NCBI GenBank assembly: GCA_030641945.1
Contig: DAOWLL010000059.1
Location: 1 to 8,028 of the forward strand
Origin: Gammaproteobacteria bacterium
GTDB lineage: Bacteria > Pseudomonadota > Gammaproteobacteria > SZUA-229
DNA length: 8,028 bases
Reading direction: 5' to 3'
A program made the position numbers and the translations under genes. This document shows, in pieces, positions 6,106-8,028 of this stretch; position 1 is the stretch's first letter; each line of letters opens with the position of its first letter. The notes under the pieces are model-generated. The model had not been told where the DNA came from, made no database searches, and saw only the letters and a program-made list of their open reading frames with translations.

Positions 6106-6135
6106 CCTTTGCGTCCTTTGCGTCTTTGCGGTGAA
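6106..6135 (-). repeat. Dispersed repeat TTCACCGCAAAGACGCAAAG, inverted copy 2
   Basis: The - strand sequence TTCACCGCAAAGACGCAAAG plus GACGCAAAGG matches the + strand copy at 3011-3040 at 28 of 30 positions. The period is clearer here, GCAAAG recurring with spacings of 9-10 bases. The two copies face each other across 3.07 kb. Confidence 0.8.
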
Positions 6136-6205
6136 TAAACAAGCTTATCAACACAAAAGTGCTCCCGGATTCAGCTGCGCTTCATCCAGGCCACATAAAT
6201 GCTGA

Positions 6206-7045
6206 TCAATAATCATCAAACAATAATTCATCCTCTAATTCTTTAGCCTTTTTTTCTTCTTCCATGCGTTCACGATGCGCCCGCGCCTGTTCGCGGAACT
6301 CTTCCAGCAGCTCGCCGGCAATCGCTTCAAAGTTATCAAATTCGGCTTTTACATTTTCGTCGATGAGGGTTTCATCGACTCGAATACCATCGAATCGAAT
6401 GACATGGTTGGGTTGCAGCGTAAAGTTCTCTTTATACTCAATAAATTCACGCTGTATCTGCTGCTTGTAATCATCATATTCCTGACGCAAATCCTGTTGC
6501 TGTTGCAGCCTCTGCTGCTTGAAGACTTCGAACTCATCCAGCTCCTGCTGCCTGTGAATTTCAAAAGCAGGGCCCGGAGATTCAATATCGAGCAAGCCTT
6601 CTTGCAATGCCACACCCTGGCCGTTGTCATTATCATAAATAATAAAGGTCGTACCACGTATACCTAAAGTCGCAAACCTGGTTGTAACCTGGCGCGGCTC
6701 GCCAAAAACTTTGCTGAAGGTGAAATAGATTTTACCACCCAGGTGAGACAACCAGTTGCTCTTCACTACCTGCAAACTGCTGTTCTCGTCCAGAACGGAC
6801 AGTGCCCCATCATTGAATCTTACGATTGCATTACCGCCTTCAGCAGTAACAATCGTATCCATTTCCCTGACAAGAAACCTGGACTCTTCAACTGTATGGC
6901 ACTTGCCACTGGCATCAATGATATGCACTTCGCCATCAACCCTGATCACCTTGCCGCTGAATTCTTCAGCATAAGCACAGGCAGAGGATATCAATACGAG
7001 TATCGTTATTGTAGAAAGGAAGCGTTTGAATGCCTGTTGCAACAT
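6206..7045 (-). CDS. Periplasmic FecR-domain protein with coiled-coil tail
   Basis: Exported protein of unknown specific role. Taken from the ATG at 7045 it has 279 residues; a TTG at 7057, with CAGG upstream, would add four and is an equally possible start. Residues 1-26 are a signal peptide ending SSACAYA, cleaved before Glu-Glu-Phe. Residues about 28-150 form a FecR domain: an SH3-like start (GKVIRVDGEVHII), AIVRFNDGALSVLDENSSL, and the signature RFATLGIRGTTFIIY near 123-137. Unlike sigma-regulator FecR of iron transport it has no cytoplasmic N-terminal domain or membrane anchor, and no ECF sigma gene is near. Residues about 163-208 are a Gln/Glu-rich coiled coil, and the C-terminus is a highly charged helix ending in an acidic DDY. 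It lies 101 nt downstream of the pirin gene on the same strand. Confidence 0.88.
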   Translation of the reverse strand: MLQQAFKRFLSTITILVLISSACAYAEEFSGKVIRVDGEVHIIDASGKCHTVEESRFLVREMDTIVTAEGGNAIVRFNDGALSVLDENSSLQVVKSNWLSHLGGKIYFTFSKVFGEPRQVTTRFATLGIRGTTFIIYDNDNGQGVALQEGLLDIESPGPAFEIHRQQELDEFEVFKQQRLQQQQDLRQEYDDYKQQIQREFIEYKENFTLQPNHVIRFDGIRVDETLIDENVKAEFDNFEAIAGELLEEFREQARAHRERMEEEKKAKELEDELLFDDY

Positions 7046-7146
7046 ATGCCCGGTCAAGTGGTTTGCCTGCGATCTTCGATAATGTCGCAGTATAATGGAA
7101 ACATAGACCGCCAGGGTTTGACGCAGTTCACATAAACGTTAATTCT

Positions 7147-7875
7147 TCAATCTACATAAGGCCCATGTTGAAAGATCGGCTCTCCATGGGGCTGTCCGAA
7201 ACACAGCATTAGCCTGGAGGACGAATCACTGCTCACATTCACAGCAGTGATATCCTCCATGAATACCGCACTTCCCTGCTCTACAGCTTCGCCATTCACC
7301 TCGCACGAACCTTGAATGACATAAACAAACCCACGATAGCCCGCGGGTATTGCCTGTTCCAGTTCACCACCCGCATCAAGCTTCACATCAAGATAGACTA
7401 CGGGCGTGTTCAGCCGCAAGGGTGAGCCTTCGCCTGAGAGCACACGTACAATACCATTGCTTATTTCGTGCTCTGGAACAGAGTCAGAATTGACCTGCTG
7501 GTAATCCGGCTCAAGCTGCTTTAGTCGAGATGGAAGGTTGACCCACATCTGGATACCACGTGTAGCACCCTCCGCTGATGGCATTTCTGAATGCACTATA
7601 CCTTTACCCGCAGTGAAGCGCTGCAGGCCACCGCTGCTGACTGTCGAGTCATTGCCAAGGTTGTCTTTATGCTTAACTGAACCCTGAAATACATAAGTAA
7701 TACCTTCAAAGCCGCGATGTGGATGATCGGGAAATCCGGCTCCAGCCGAAATCGTAAAATCGTCCCATAATACAAACGGATCAAAGTTCATGAAGGCTTG
7801 CACAGGAAACAGGCGATTCACCTCCGCACCATCACCTTCTGCTCCATTCACTGCACTGCGTATAAATGATTGCAT
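7147..7875 (-). CDS. Pirin family bicupin protein
   Basis: Pirins are iron-binding bicupins; bacterial members such as YhhW show quercetinase-like activity, while others bind metabolic enzymes. The 242-residue product has the full N-terminal cupin with all four metal ligands expected by comparison with human pirin: His51 and His53 in DHPHRGFEG, His95 and Glu97 in GKGIVHSEM. The conserved FDPFVLWDDF opening is also present. The second cupin runs to GQPHGEPIFQHGPYVD and stops there. Many relatives continue about 30-40 residues beyond this GPF motif (typically an NT..EI..A..DY..G segment), which is missing here. No remnant could be read in the same frame past the stop. The start has a purine-rich GGGGGTGAAAGAATC leader. 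Cytoplasmic, with no signal peptide. Substrate unknown. Confidence 0.95.
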   Translation of the reverse strand: MQSFIRSAVNGAEGDGAEVNRLFPVQAFMNFDPFVLWDDFTISAGAGFPDHPHRGFEGITYVFQGSVKHKDNLGNDSTVSSGGLQRFTAGKGIVHSEMPSAEGATRGIQMWVNLPSRLKQLEPDYQQVNSDSVPEHEISNGIVRVLSGEGSPLRLNTPVVYLDVKLDAGGELEQAIPAGYRGFVYVIQGSCEVNGEAVEQGSAVFMEDITAVNVSSDSSSRLMLCFGQPHGEPIFQHGPYVD

Positions 7876-7925
7876 GATTCTTTCACCCCCTGGCTTTGGC
7901 TGATTGCCGCGTCACATTGTCAGTA

Positions 7926-7931
7926 ATTATA
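7926..7931 (-). promoter_or_regulatory. Putative -10 element of the pirin gene
   Basis: The - strand reads TATAAT, a perfect -10 hexamer, 50 nt before the pirin ATG. The -35 region at 16-18 bp spacing is poor, so an activator may be needed or the match may be chance. The rest of 7876-8028 shows no supportable gene. Confidence 0.3.
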
Positions 7932-8028
7932 TCGATAGAAAGAATTTTAAACCTATACCGATACGAGAAGGACAGCAATATCGCGCATCCTTACAATTGA
8001 TTTATGGTGACAGTGAACATGCCGGGCC

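Larger units (their letters stand above)
5618..6205. other. Non-coding, dyad-rich spacer
   Basis: About 590 bases with no supportable gene. Between 5760 and 5960 short inverted repeats are dense: CCGC-CTT-GCGG (5803-5813), GGAAG-CCGA-CTTCC (5815-5828), GTTTTGG-8 nt-CCAAAAC (5862-5883) and TGGCA-ATC-TGCCA (5948-5960). One copy of the 18-bp direct repeat (5849-5866) and the inverted CACCGCAAAGACGC copy (6106-6135) also lie here. A 30-codon + frame from 6004 has no ribosome binding site. The region may be repeat debris or an unrecognised structured RNA. Confidence 0.5.

Noticed and set aside
8004..8028. Possible start of a divergent + strand gene (MVTVNMPG)
   Set aside because: Only eight codons are visible and no ribosome binding site precedes it; cannot be supported at the window edge.

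Overview
The window looks like chromosomal DNA from a Gram-negative proteobacterium, most likely an environmental gammaproteobacterium. The evidence is an adjacent fabA-fabB pair (the anaerobic unsaturated fatty acid route), a PEP-CTERM surface or exopolysaccharide-associated protein with a sigma-54 type promoter, a periplasmic FecR-domain protein and a pirin. No tRNA, rRNA, CRISPR array, transposase or phage gene was found.

Left block (1-2975, + strand): the 3' end of fabA is followed after 17 nt by complete fabB. Next, behind its own putative extended -10 promoter, comes a 128-residue secreted protein. Its TGA stop overlaps, as CTGA, the start of a PLP-dependent D-cysteine desulfhydrase/ACC deaminase-family gene. 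That gene has no in-frame ATG, GTG or TTG ahead of its conserved N-terminus. A perfect 10-bp hairpin with a GAAA loop and a T-rich tail lies inside its first 30 codons.

Middle block (about 2976-6205): visibly more AT-rich, with long spacers and many repeats. It carries, on the - strand, a PEP-CTERM gene with a -24/-12 promoter upstream and an intrinsic terminator downstream, and a membrane-anchored YdcF/ElyC-type DUF218 gene. The DUF218 gene is preceded by an overlapping 22-codon ORF that has the better ribosome binding site. The block is bracketed by two inverted copies (28 of 30 bases identical) of a CACCGCAAAGACGC-type dispersed repeat. It also holds a REP-like palindrome cluster, an 18-bp direct repeat on either side of the DUF218 gene, and a roughly 118-bp unit with GGGTCGG terminal inverted repeats. 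It reads as accessory or rearranged DNA between two backbone blocks, which is an inference.

Right block (6206-7875, - strand): a pirin-family cupin gene lies upstream of a periplasmic FecR-domain protein with a Gln/Glu-rich coiled coil. The pirin lacks the usual C-terminal tail. The final 150 bases probably hold the pirin promoter and no recognisable gene.

The blocks do not form one pathway. FabA and FabB are functionally linked, the 128-residue protein and the desulfhydrase are probably co-transcribed, and the PEP-CTERM and DUF218 products both act at the envelope. The strongest unusual signals are the non-canonical start plus internal hairpin of the desulfhydrase gene, the sigma-54 element of the PEP-CTERM gene, the leader ORF overlapping the DUF218 gene, and the repeat-bracketed middle block. 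I see no clear evidence of a wholly new multi-gene system.
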